In this document: positions 47,042-57,681 of the stretch, piece after piece
Position numbering within the stretch: the first letter of the stretch is position 1
Layout of the letters: each line of letters starts with the position of its first letter
Assembly: GCA_963920705.1 (NCBI GenBank)
Contig: OY987226.1
Location: 28,714,706 to 28,778,705, forward strand
From: Odiellus spinosus
Lineage: Eukaryota > Arthropoda > Arachnida > Opiliones > Phalangiidae
DNA length: 64,000 bases
Direction of reading: 5' to 3'
Made by a program: the position numbers and the translations under genes
Notes under the pieces: model-generated
Database searches by the model: none
Told to the model about the DNA's origin: nothing
What the model saw: the letters and a program-made list of their open reading frames with translations, nothing else

Positions 47042-48428
47042 CCAAGTTTCCCTTTAACTTTTCTAGTCATTTTTCGATGGAAAATTTCTAAATCTAGTAG
47101 TCACGGGGGATATGGCGTCTCGCGAAAAAGAGCGCGAAACTCCGCGGGCGTAGGGTAACGACGACCAAAGCTTAGCGATTCATTTCCCACTATTTGACGT
47201 ACGAAATCCAATCATTATAAGCTCTTTTTTTTCCCATGAATAACGAAAAACAAATTTTGCATCGCACTTTTGAGAAATCCTTATAGATGGACAGTAGCTC
47301 GTGTCTTGTGCCCCGAAAAGGGAGAGTTTCCCCGAATAATTCATGAAAACCAAAAATTGAAAGCTAAATTCGTTTTAAATACCTACGTACTGAGATTACA
47401 CCAACAGAAAATTTGTAGAATATCATATTTTGAAAATTAAAGTTATTTTTAAATGGTAAACTATTTTTTTCAGATACACGACACTGAAATCCCTAAATCG
47501 TTAGTAACTCGAAACATGAAAAAGTAATTTTAGCACCATAGTATGACTCGACCCAAGAATGCGAGTTTTACGAATAAAAACCTTTTAATTGTCGAGAAAT
47601 CTTAAATTATGTTTCTCTAGGAGCGTTCAAAAGTTGTAAAAAAAATCGCTTAAATTCCAAAACCACGATTTTTTGGTGGTTTAAGGGGAACTTAAAAAAA
47701 AGTAGGTATTTTAGGTATTTTTAGGGAACTAGTGGGAGCCTTGAGAGTTTTATGACTTGACCGTGAAACACTCTTGGGCTGAAACCAACTATACATTTCG
47801 CGTGGTTTTATAGGGTGTTTCTTATTCTCCGACTTTTCATTATTCGAATTTTTATTTCTCGATTATTCTTTAATATTTTCCGCTTTTCGTACTCCCTTGG
47901 TCTCGGGCCTTTTCCCGATCCCCTTCGGCTCGATCCATTTCGCATTCACTTTTTCACGGTTCGTTTCGCACGCCCTAAGGTTAAGGCGTATGCATAATTT
48001 TTTTTCTCCTCGAAACATTTGTATTTATTATAGAAAAAAGAGTTTGCTTCTCACCCTTAAAAAAACGCTCAGATCAAACCCTTAAAAGAGTAGAAATAAA
48101 ATTCCAAACCAATAAAAATACAGAAGTAATAGTAATATTCATTTCGCTCAACGTTGGCTCACGGATTAATTAAATACACTTAAGTTCGAGAAATTTTCGT
48201 GAAAACTATGCCTTTTAACATTTATGAAATTCTTTAACTTTCCTAGACATTTTTGGTTGGGAAATTTTTAAATCTAAAAACTAAGAAAGAAATTTTTAAA
48301 CTAATTTTGGAAAAGACTTAGCGAGTAAAAAGTACTAAAAAAACTAAAGGAATTTTTTATATAAATTTGATAGCATTAATTGTTATTTATTCTTTGTGAA
48401 ATAATTCCAGTATATTTCTTAAAAATAT
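47042..48428. other. AT-rich stretch with diverged dispersed repeats
   Basis: Contains the second copy of the 45838-46210 repeat (47304-47650) and the second copy of the 46525-46620 repeat (48130-48290). Short frames at 47815-48085 have no recognisable features. No gene is called. Confidence 0.5.
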
Positions 48429-48520
48429 TACAATATTTTCTTTAATTCTTAACTAAAGAAAGACTCCTAAAAACTACAATATTTTCTTTAATTCTTAACT
48501 AAAGAAAGACTCCTAAAAAC
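48429..48520. repeat. 46-bp perfect tandem duplication
   Basis: Two identical units (48429-48474 and 48475-48520) starting TACAATATTTTCTTTAATTC and ending CTCCTAAAAAC. Confidence 0.95.
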
Positions 48521-48697
48521 TATCACTAATAACTCTACCGGATTTACTTAAAATCTGTTGTATATATTAAAATATATTACGTTTTAGGTGTCTTTGTTGT
48601 TGGAAAAAATAAAATCCGTTCAAAACGGACTAATATCATAAAAAAACATTAGAAAAAGCAAGCCATAGAGAATTCCATGTCTGCCGCCAAAAAAATG

Positions 48698-48781
48698 TCA
48701 TCCAGTGACGTGATCGTGTCATCCAGTGACGTCATCGTGACATCCAGTGACGTGATCGTGTCATCCCGTGGCGTCATAATT
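48698..48781. repeat. Four 21-bp tandem units containing CRE-like sites
   Basis: Units TCATCCAGTGACGTGATCGTG at 48698, 48719, 48740 and 48761 (the last diverged: CCCGTGGCGTCA). The second unit contains a perfect TGACGTCA palindrome (48727-48734); units one and three carry TGACGTGA. This is a possible cluster of bZIP-binding sites, but there is no identified gene next to it. Confidence 0.85.
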
Positions 48782-48977
48782 AGTTACGCGTACCCTAGAG
48801 AAATTAATTCAAGAAATATTTTGGCTCAAATTATAAAATAGTTCCTTTGACGATATTTTTCGAAATTTGGTATCAATTTTCGAACACTACAAATGGCTAA
48901 ATTTCTCAAAAACTAGCACTTTTTTTAAACTAAAAAAAATAACCTTACGTAGGCGAAACAATACGCTTAGTATAGGT

Positions 48978-49366
48978 ATACAAATTTCCCAAGTATAGAT
49001 CCACTAATATCCCAAGTATAGATCCACAAATCTCCCAAGTATATATTAATCTATTTTCCAAGTATACATTCACAAATTTCCCAAGTATAGATCCACAAAT
49101 TTCCCAAGTATAGATCCACAAATTTCCCAAGCATAGATCTACAGATTTTCCAAGTAAAGAACAACAAATTTCTCCAGTATATATCCACAAATTTCTCCAG
49201 TATATATCCACAAATTTCCCAAGTATAGATCCACAAATTTCCCAAGTATATATTAACATATTTTCCAAGTATATATTAACATATTTTCCAAGTATAGCTC
49301 CACAAATTTCTCAAGTATAGATCCACAAATATCCCAAGTATTTATCCACAAATTTCCCAAACAATA
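48978..49366. repeat. 23-bp minisatellite, about 17 units
   Basis: Unit ACAAATTTCCCAAGTATAGATCC, moderately diverged. The array is bracketed by two copies of ACAATACGCT[T/G]AG (from 48958 and 49361). A minus-strand open frame rich in GNLWIYTWEICGSILG words is produced by the array and is not called. Confidence 0.92.
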
Positions 49367-50179
49367 CGCTGAGTCAGAATTTTTAGGACCAAAATTGCTA
49401 TATCTCAACTATAATATTGGAGTTACTAGTCAATTTGGTGGGTTTCGGTTTAATAAAAAGTACTCCACCTTAAAATCGGAATATGATCTTTCGACGCAAA
49501 TAAACCAAATACCAAAAATTGACGGTGATTATACGAAAGAAATCTCCTTTATTAGAATTATGATTATTGTATTCGCTGCAAAACTTTTAATAGCTCCTTT
49601 ATCTTTATATAGGCATTCTGTACTGGAGTTAAATTGGTGAAGCGAGACAATTTAGCTAATCCGCGGAGAATTTGTTCATTCAGGAAGCCAAATTTCATCA
49701 GTTCTATTTGCTCTATAACAGGACGATGAAACTCCCAAATGTCGTAGAACGTATTTACGGAGGTTAAATTAAGAGTTTCTCACCTAAATAGCCTCCCCCC
49801 CCCTCCTCTTCTTTTTTTAGGCGCGCGAAGCGAAACAAGCTCTCAGCTTCACTGCTTCGTTTATTAAAGTTTTAAAATAAATTCGTTTCACCAAGTTTAA
49901 TTCAGAAATGTCTTCGAGGAAGTTTGGATATACTTAGCTAGTTATACGCTGGAGTTCATCGATAGTAAATGAACCGAAGTTATAAGAGAGGGTAAAAATT
50001 TTTATAAAACGCTTTACATAACGTGTGAGAATTCAAATCAACCCGCCTTCGCTAGCCCCAGTAATCATTTTTTAAAATAAAAAATGAAAAAAAAATAGCC
50101 GAGGATGCTGAACCCAAAAGACTATATTATCTTACAACTCCAGTCTTGTCGTTGTTTCGGAACTCTTTGCCCGTTTACC
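49367..50179. other. AT-rich non-coding stretch
   Basis: An 81-aa frame at 49395-49640 has no recognisable features. The segment at 49965-49995 (AAATGAACCGAAGTTATA-AGAGAG) weakly resembles the TIR of the 317-bp MITE. Nothing else is seen. Confidence 0.45.
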
Positions 50180-50345
50180 GTATCTTGGGTGGATTATTCC
50201 ACCCGTAACGCGAAGGACCATATGGCTATAGCCAATTTCAGAGCGAGTTTTTCTTCGTTAAATGCTGAAATCCGTTAGGGTAGTCTGAAATTGATTATAG
50301 CTATATCGTCTCTCGTGATTAGAGCGGAATAATCCACCCAGATAC
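50180..50345. repeat. 166-bp inverted repeat (hairpin)
   Basis: Left arm 50180-50243 starts GTATCTTGGGTGGATTATTCC; right arm 50283-50345 ends GGAATAATCCACCCAGATAC. The arms pair over about 62 bp with mismatches in the middle and enclose about 40 nt. No target duplication was noticed. Confidence 0.85.
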
Positions 50346-50611
50346 GGAACGCTATATTACGGTGCCTGTAGGAGTCTTGATAGTTCTCCAGAACTGGGAT
50401 AATTTCAGTAAATGGATTGGTTTTTTATTTGGTGAAAGTTTATTGGAGTACAAACATATTCACCAACAGATTTTACAGGTATTTTACATGTTTTAACAAC
50501 TAAGCGCGCGCATTAACGGGTACAGATAATATTTTAGACCAATGAAGGGACGAAAATAATAGTACGTGTAGTATTTATTTCGTTACGACGTATCAGGCAA
50601 ACCACAGAATC

Positions 50612-51276
50612 CCAAACATGCACCAGAAGTTTCACTAGATTCTCAACAACCTAGACGTTATAACTTTCGTCTAAACCCGCGCGATACCTAAGAGAGTAAT
50701 AGAAATTTAAAACATTGCGTTTTTTTTAACCTCACCCCTTAACCGTCAAATGTTCAAATAAATTTCATTCTAACGGATTATTCTTTTCCCAGCTCTTTGC
50801 ATTTCTCCTGACACTTTTCCTGTAATATACTGATCTGATCTTGTTTCTCATCCTAAATGCCGCCGCGATGTTTTGATTTGTTTTCGCGTGGTAGGAAATA
50901 AGTACGCTTTAATTTACGCTACAATTCTCTTTTCTTGCAAAAATAAAAAAGGTCTGTTTTGGTTAAACCTACTATTAACGAAGATCTGAACTCCCTGCGA
51001 AAACAAATCAAAATATTGCGGGACGTAAAGGAGGAGCAAAAAAGTCAAATTAGTATATTGCAGGGAAATTTTCAAGAGAAATGCTGGGAAAAGAAAAATC
51101 TAAGAAAAAGAGAAATTTAATCGAAAAACGGTTAAGGGCGTGAAGTTTAAAAAAAAAAACCTAATGTTTTTTTTTTTTTTAATTTCTATTACTCTCTTAG
51201 GTATAGCGCGGTCTAAACGCGTGTTATAACGTCTAGGTTGTTTAGAATCTAGTAAAACGCCTAGTGCTGGTTTGAG
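50612..51276. repeat. ~660-bp long imperfect palindrome (fold-back element)
   Basis: The outer arms (50612-50750 and 51130-51276) share words such as ACCTAAGAGAGTAATAGAAATTT and AACAACCTAGACGTTATAAC with their reverse complements. The inner parts also pair (CTTTTCCCAGC, AGTATATTG-type words, AAAACAAATCAAAAT), so the arms are close to 290 bp with a loop of about 100 bp near 50893-50997. The right arm has a short frame (DLNSLRKQIKILRDVKEEQK...) of coiled-coil character, about 50 codons, ending in a stop near 51120; it may be a captured exon scrap. Confidence 0.8.
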
Positions 51277-51409
51277 ATTATGTTATTTGACGGATTTTGC
51301 GCCTCGCCTGAAAAAGCCTAAAATTCTCATTTCAGTTTGGCTGATATGAGTGGTGGCTTCTCATCCATTTGAGCAGTTTTCGCTCGTTTTAGTTTTCACT
51401 TGTCGTAAA

Positions 51410-51467
51410 GACAAAATTCCATCCCTATTTTAATATTAGCGAAAAGCCCTTTCAAACAAAGTAGAGG
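51410..51467. repeat. 58-bp dispersed repeat copy
   Basis: Matches 45514-45571 nearly exactly (GACAAAATTCCATCCCT ... TTCAAACAAAGTAGAGG). The right edge coincides with the start of the duplicated LINE fragment. Confidence 0.85.
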
Positions 51468-51718
51468 ATCTCCGGGGCATTAAAATCCCCCAACACTACT
51501 AGACGGTCCGCTAACTTGTAGAGGATCTCCGGGGCATTAAAATCCCCCAACACTACTAGACGGTCCGCTAACTTGTTGGCGCGCTCGATAGTCGTTGTAA
51601 AAACCCTCGTTGAAGTTACAAAATTTACTTCTTTAAAAATATAAACTTCAGAGCTAAACCAAATATAAAATACCTTAATGGATTGGAAGAAGGAGGAACC
51701 GACTAAGAGATAACACAT
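51462..51718 (-). pseudogene. LINE endonuclease fragment with a 57-bp internal duplication
   Basis: On the minus strand a short frame contains ERANKLADRLVVLGDFNAPEI, in which VVLGDFNAP matches the conserved GDFN region of the apurinic-like (EEP) endonuclease of non-LTR retrotransposons. Fifty-seven base pairs (51462-51518) are exactly repeated at 51519-51575, so LADRLVVLGDFNAPEILY occurs twice in frame. No other endonuclease motif and no reverse transcriptase is present. The remaining upstream residues (MCYLLVGSSFF...) are not clearly endonuclease. It is a dead fragment of perhaps 100 to 250 bp. Confidence 0.7.
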
Positions 51719-52220
51719 GTAAACCCTCAGTATACAAGGCGCCGTAACGTCCTTGAGCTTTACTACCTTAACTATAGAAACTGATGCCCGGAAACGGGGG
51801 AGCGGCCCACCTCTTTCGTGAAGAAGCTATCGGCGATCGGAAGGGGGGATCGGGTACCCAAAAATAAGTTCAATACTTTACCGGAGAAGCTCGCGGGCGG
51901 AAACTAGACCAATTATACTGAGGGTATAAAACCTAACTACAGATTGTAAACGAACATTCTATGACGACAAACCATCTCCTAGTAATCACGCAAAACTCTG
52001 TCCCTCCTTGACACAGAGAAACTATATGAGTTAAAATATATAACTTAGAAAAATAAAGTAAAGGTTCTAAACTAGAAGGAACGTGGTAATTATTTCACTC
52101 TCTACTAATCCGGATCTTAGATTTTCAATCTTCCCAAACTCAAAATTAACTTCTACTTCAAACTTAAACTATAAAAATTCAAACTAAATTTTATGTGGGT
52201 AAAAACAATAAATCCCCCAC
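51718..52220 (+). repeat. Putative 5' LTR of BEL/Pao element A
   Basis: The proposed LTR starts TGTAAACCCTC and ends CCCCACA, 3 nt before a primer-binding-site-like word. Inside are TATAAA at 51925-51930 and AATAAA at 52052-52057, the order and spacing expected of a U3 promoter and R polyadenylation signal. The 3' partner LTR lies beyond the window, so the left boundary is a proposal only. Confidence 0.5.
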
Positions 52221-52223
52221 ATA

Positions 52224-52241
52224 ATGGTGCCGAATAACCGA
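52224..52241 (+). other. Putative primer-binding site of element A
   Basis: TGGTGCCGAATAACCGAA lies just after the putative LTR. TGG pairs with the CCA tail of a tRNA, and the first six bases (TGGTGC) are the same as at the site in element B. Confidence 0.5.
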
Positions 52242-52884
52242 AGGGATTAGATCCAAGAAAATAAAACCTTTAAAGATTAGTTTGAGCACAAGTAAATCAT
52301 CCCCAAGTCTACAAGACGACATACTACGGATTACAATGATGAAGGTCCGATTTCCTCAGTCAATGATTCCACCCTAAGTATTCCAAATTTCTACAGAAGA
52401 GCGGTATGGCCCAGTATTGCTGGTAGAGTAAATCAAACTTGAACTCGCGACGCCCCGGCGAGGGCCTCTTTCGTTTCGCGAGAGAGAGGGAAAAGCCGAG
52501 TTTCTTAGTTACATTTCCTACCCCCCTTAACGATTCTACAGACAGACGCGCGAAGTCGCAAACGAACTTCAACGAAAGCAAAATAATTAGCACCGCCTAC
52601 TTAGTTCCTATCTTAACCGCTAGAGAGGGCAATTTCGACTTCTGTTTCTCGGCCGTTTTACAATTTTGAGATTTTTCCTCTCTCCCCGCGCGAAAGTTGT
52701 GACGACACAACTCTCAGACCTTCAGTTCATTCGTTATATGCCCGGTTGTAGACTTGAAGCATGATTTACCTGTGGTTTGAGTCGGAGTGAAAGTCAAATA
52801 TTCAAAAATTGAAAACAATCGCGAAACCGCGACAAATCTAAACTACGCGAACGCGCGATCAAAAAATACGAGCGACGCGCCAAA
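52242..52884 (+). other. Leader between primer-binding site and gag of element A
   Basis: No supported ORF; short frames on both strands at 52360-52670 have no recognisable content. The gag ATG follows at 52885 in a good context (CAAAATGACC). Confidence 0.45.
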
Positions 52885-53224
52885 ATGACCACCGAGGAAC
52901 TAGCCGCAACCGCGGCCGCGAAGGCGTTAGCTGCCGCTAATAGCCAAGAACTATTAGCCTTAAAAGGAAGTCAAAAAGCCATCCGATCGTCGGTAACTAA
53001 ACTTTGTAATCAAATCGAATCGCTTCTGAAAAACACAACGCTAGACAGCGAGGACCTCGAAGATCAGTTAGCGGTTATTAACGCTAAAGAACTGGAGATG
53101 AACCAAATTGATCAACGAGTGGAAAATCTACTAAACACCAGCGACGAACGGGAAAAAGAAACTAGTAGAGCCATGGAATTCCGAGACCGAATAATCATCA
53201 CGAAAGCGAGATTAAACCGAACGA
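52885..53224 (+). pseudogene. BEL/Pao element A gag, 5' segment (interrupted)
   Basis: ATG at 52885 opens a frame with an alanine-rich start (MTTEELAATAAAKALAAA) and a charged, coiled-coil-like region (EDLEDQLAVINAKELEMNQIDQ) like the N-terminus of gag in element B (DIEDLEDAVALLQQKEES). At 53224 the frame is broken by the LTR of element B. The coding sequence continues at 60205 in the same phase: 340 nt lie before the break, and the next codon is completed by the first two bases after the right target duplication. It encodes the capsid/nucleocapsid polyprotein of a retrotransposon. Confidence 0.88.
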
Positions 53225-53804
53225 TGTAGTTTCCGATTTTGGCTACCATAGTTTTGGGAGAGCTTATTTTTGAGCTCGATAAATACTACCGACTGAAAAA
53301 TAGTATTTATCCTAATTTCCTTAAAGTTCAAAGTCCGATGTAATTTCTAAAGTTTTGTTTTCTAAAAACTATCCAATTTTATTTGGTCCCGATTTTTGGG
53401 CAACGAGGTGGTTACATTGGTTTCCGAAATGCAAGTGTTCTGCCTTTCGAAGAACAAGTTTCTTGGGATTTTACAAAATAAATAAATATACAATAAAATA
53501 CACTTGGCCAATGAGGGGGCTGGGAATTAGAGAAGAGAACCTCATGGTTGCAAATTTTTCATCTTTGGTTTTCTCTATTTCCCAGCTGCATCATGTGGTG
53601 ACATTATAGAAACGGGGAAATTCCTTTTCTTTTGTGAGCGAATTCCCGTTTCAATTTAACAATGGCAAATTTTACATCTTCAAATTTTGTTTTTTATTTT
53701 TTTGACCAGTTTTAGTCTTAATTTAAATCTTAGATTTTATACATTTTAACTTATTAATTACATTTTATTTATTGATTTTACATAATTTCACGAAATATTC
53801 AACA
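53225..53804 (-). repeat. 3' LTR of element B
   Basis: 580 bp. It matches the other LTR with four visible substitutions plus the absence of about 32 bp (29 bp after GACCAGTTTT and 3 bp near its left, AT-rich end). On the minus strand it is preceded by ACTGTGGGGAG (53805-53815), a short polypurine tract. Confidence 0.96.
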
Positions 53805-53879
53805 CTCCCCACAGTAATACGTGACGAAACGACTAAGTATTACTAACGTTCTAATTATTTCGTGTTTTCAAATGATAAT

Positions 53880-54170
53880 CTAATTGGTTTGGTTATTTTC
53901 GCCTATTTCTAAAGGATAAAGTAATTGTATAGGCCTTCTTAATTTGGTTCCGTTGCTCATTCTAACTATACAAGCTCTGACCTTTTAGTCTCTTCCTACT
54001 AATTCTTCCTCAATTACTCCCAATTTCCATATGTGTTTTGGTATTTTGTCTTGGTGAACTAATACAACATCTCCTAATTTAATCTCTATATTTTTTGATA
54101 CGTCCGCGTAATGCGCTGATCTTAACTGTAGCAAGTATTCTTCTTGCCATTTTTTTCCATAATCTATCAT
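53880..54170 (-). pseudogene. Element B pol C-terminus in a shifted frame, with a stop
   Basis: The integrase C-terminal segment (WQEEYLLQLRSAHYADVSKN... DVVLVHQDKIPKHIWKLG) is read in a different frame from the main pol ORF, which it overlaps from 54170 to 54079. The shift lies at or near a run of seven A on the minus strand (54150-54156). The segment ends at a TAA (53985-53987) where the family normally continues, and the same frame runs on to a TAG at 53880-53882, so the TAA looks like a single-base nonsense change. The polypurine tract and LTR follow within 80 bp. Confidence 0.85.
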
Positions 54171-57100
54171 TCAAATTTTGCCTATGTTTTAATCTTTTAG
54201 TCAGATTTTCGCGAGTTACGATTTGAACTGTTTGGTTGAATTTATGGGGTGGAAGGGTGGTTACTCGTTGGCCTAACAAAAAGTGTGCAGGTGTTAAGGG
54301 GGATGGTTCACGAGAGTCGCTATATACGAAGGTGATGGGGCGGGAATTTATGACAGCTTCAGTTTCTAAAAGGGTGGTTTCCATCTCTTGATAATTTAAA
54401 TTGGCTAATCCCAAGACCTTTTTTAAAATTGACTTTGTTGATTTTACCATACGTTCGTAAAATCCTCCCCACCATGCGGCTCTTTCGGCGATAAACTTCC
54501 AATTAATCCCTTCTTTCCCGAAATAGTCTAACATTTTTTCATCATTTAACCTATTCCAAATCGTTTGTAGGTCCTTGTTCGCTCTTTGAAAAGTTTTTGC
54601 GTTGTCTGTGTAAATTGTGTGAGGAATACCCCTTCTGGCAACCATTCTCCTAAATGCTAGCATGAATTCTTGCGTGGACATAGAAGATACTAGTTCTAAA
54701 TGTAGGGCCCTGGTGACCGCGCAAGTGATTAAACAAATATAAGCCTTGTCTAAAGTTTTGTTATTTTTATTATAAGAGGGTCCCTTTATATACACTGGCC
54801 CAGCGAAGTCTATCCCGCATACTTGAAAAGGGGGGCTCTGCTCGATTCGATCCTTGGGCAATGGCGCCGTCGGCGCGTTTCCTGCCTTACAATTTTCTTT
54901 TCGGCATACTAAACACCCCTTAATTATTTTCTTGGCTAATTGGCGCCCCGCTATGATCCAATAGCGCTCTCTGACTTGCGTTATTGTATCTTGCAATACT
55001 CTACAATGTGCTCTTTCCGTAATCATTTGTGCTAAACGCTGTTTCGAGTTCAATATTATCGGATGTTTTAGTTCTAAAGTTAACTCTGATTGATCTAGCC
55101 TTCCCCCTACGCTTAATTGATCGTGAATATTCATAACTGGGTTTAGGGTGGCCAAACTGCTAGATGATTTTAATTTTTTGTTACTCTTAATAGTTGAAAT
55201 TTCTGTTAAGTAATCCTTTTCTTGTATACATTTTACCCACGCTATTTCTGCCTGAGCCATCTCTTCGGCCGTTATTGATCCCTTTGTTTGGTTTTTTATT
55301 CTGAATGCTCTTTTTACGTAAGAAGTTACTCGTAGGCATTTGTCTAAATTGCTATATTTTTCTAAGTTGATAATTTTGTCTAATCCAGGTTTTTGTTCAA
55401 TATTTACTACCATTATGGTTTTTCTCAACTCGTTTTCTATTTCCTCGGTGTTAATTTTAGTTTCCCTCGATTTATCTGCGGGCCAATCTGTTTTGGGTGC
55501 CTTTAACCAACTAGGACCTTCCCACCATAAGCTATTTGATTTTAATTTTTCTGAAGTTATGCCTCGTGTAGGAATGTCTGATGGGTTATCTACCCCAGGG
55601 CAATGTCGCCAATCTTCTACTCTGGATAACCTTTGAATTTCCGCCGCTCTATTAGAAATAAAGGGCTTCCATACGTTAGCGCTTCCCCTTATCCAATATA
55701 GGGCAATTGTGGAATCTGTCCACATGTATGTCTGAACTAAATTTTCGCTAAATATTTCCTTTACGTAATTAAATAACCTGGCTCCCAAGTTACAACCCAT
55801 AAGTTCCAATTTCGATACTGATAATTCCTTGAGAGGTGCTACGCGCGCCTTCGATGTAACTAGTGACACCCCTATTTGTTCTGATTCCGTCACGTACCTA
55901 ACGTAGACAGCAGCGGCGTAAGCGCTCTGGCTCGCGTCCGTGAAACAATGTATTTCTAATTCTTTGATTTCCTGATATTTGTCAAAATAATGTCTAGGTA
56001 TGCTTACATTTCTAAGTTCGGGCATTTCTAAACACCAATTTTTGAATTCTTCCGCTAATTTCCCTTCTAATTTTTGATCCCACGTGACTTTTTCGACCCA
56101 CAACTTTTGAAATATTATTTTTGCTCTTATTGTGAACGGTGATAGAATCCCTATCGGATCAAAAATTTGTGCTACAGCGCTTATTACGCAACGTTTAGTG
56201 GGTTTTATGTTCTGAAATATTTCGATTAGTTTTGTCAAGTCGAAAGAGTACGTGTCTAAATTTGGGTTCCATTTTAGTCCCAATACTTTTAGTCCTTCTG
56301 GGGTATCTTTCCCTTCAAACATGGGAACTTCATTTTCTGATTTCTTAGTGTCACCCCATAATTTTCTTAACTCTGGCGAATTTGTCTGCCACTTTCGAAA
56401 ATGCATATTCGCGCTACCCATTAATTCATTAATTCCCACTGTTAACTTATACGCGCTTTCAACGTTTTTCTCCCCGCTTACTAGGTCATCAACGTACAAA
56501 TCTCGGTCTAATGTTTTTACTACGTTTTTGTCCGCTCCTTTTACTGAATTAATGTGGAATTTTATCGTGGATGCTAACAAAAACGGACTAAAAGTTATCC
56601 CAAAAGGTACCCGAGCCATGCGCAAAGTTCTAAAACTGTTTTCTTTTAATTGTTTATTGGGCCCCTCTTTCACCCACAGGAATCTAACCGCGTCCCTTTC
56701 TGTTTCTGATAAGGCAATTTGGAGAAACGCTTTCTCTATGTCGGCTATAAATGCAATTTTGTGTAGGCGAAATCTTAGCAATAATAGTAATATATCAGGA
56801 TTAAGGTTTGGTCCTGACGCTAGGCAACTATTTAAGGAAGGGCACCCCTTAGCGTTCGAAGACCCATCTAATACTACTCTTAATTTTGTGGTTCCTGAAT
56901 ATCTTTTGACTGGTTGGTGGGGGAGATAAAAAGTGCCTGGCGGTTTTTCACTATTTTCTGGAATTTCTTCTGCTACCCCCGTTCTTAATTGTTCCTCTAT
57001 GACTGTTTTGTAGTCTTCGTACAACAATGGGTCCCTAATAAATCTACGAATTAAGGAATTCCCTCTTTTTGTCGCTATTTCTAAGTTGTCTGGTAAGATT

Positions 57101-57681
57101 TCTTTTCCCACCTTCCACGGAAACCTTACGTGATACCTTCCATTGTTCATTTTAATTTCTGAATTAAACTTCTGAATCGTTTCTTCATTTTCTAAACACC
57201 CTGTTTTTGCGTCCTCACTTGATATCCCAATTGATTCTAATTCCCAAAATCCTCTTACTATCTTGTCTGTTTCTTTTTCTACTATTCCCACCCTCATTAC
57301 AGTGATTGGGCAAGAACTGATACTCGTCTGCTCGTTTGAATCTACGGGTCCTTGAACGGCCCACCCTAATTTGGTTTCTAAAGCTACTACTCTAGGACCA
57401 AAACGCTCCGATTTTCCCGAAGCCACTTTCCAATAGAAATCCCCTCCGATAAGCAATTCCATACCGTCGCCATGTGGCATTTCGGTTGTGGGTTTGTCGG
57501 CTAACTGCCAGCCCTTATGTTTCATGTATTTTTCGATTTCGTCACATTTGAACGCGGTTACGGTATTGCAAACGAATGGAACCTCTATGGCGATTATCTC
57601 TACTCTTTCTTCTGGTTTTTCTACATTTTCTAACGTTAATTTTACTCGATTTCTTACGTGTTCTGATATTTCCCTACTCAT
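54079..57681 (-). pseudogene. Element B pol: protease C-part, RT, RNase H, integrase
   Basis: 1200 codons. Residues 1-200 are the second part of the BEL/Pao protease region. The reverse transcriptase spans about 260-470 with ADIEKAFLQI (313-322) and catalytic YVDD (396-399). RNase H follows with CFTDAS (D582), KLELMG (E626), WTDST (D656) and NPSD (D702). The integrase has an H-H-C-C zinc-binding region (H873, H892, C923, C926) and a D-D-E core at D958 (GIDFAG), D1026 (YTDNAK) and E1076 (GFYERM). All catalytic residues are present. The ORF is out of frame with gag at its start (8-nt overlap at 57674-57681, one extra base) and with its own C-terminus at the end. The protein would reverse-transcribe and integrate the element; as it stands it is disrupted. 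Confidence 0.95.

Noticed and set aside
48945-49268. Minus-strand ORF with GNLWIYTWEICGSILG repeats
   Set aside because: It is produced by the 23-bp minisatellite; unit variation is not biased to keep the protein sequence.
49965-49995. Second, degenerate end of the 317-bp MITE family
   Set aside because: The similarity to the TIR is limited to about 25 bases with gaps, and no matching opposite end was found nearby, so chance is not excluded.
53355-53609. 84-aa ORF present in both LTRs of element B (also at 59718-59972)
   Set aside because: It lies inside the LTR, antisense to the element, with no known function. Its presence in both LTRs simply reflects LTR identity.
55340-56929. Plus-strand ORFs of 98 and 225 aa
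   Set aside because: They are antisense to the integrase and reverse-transcriptase coding sequence of element B, whose catalytic motifs are all on the minus strand.
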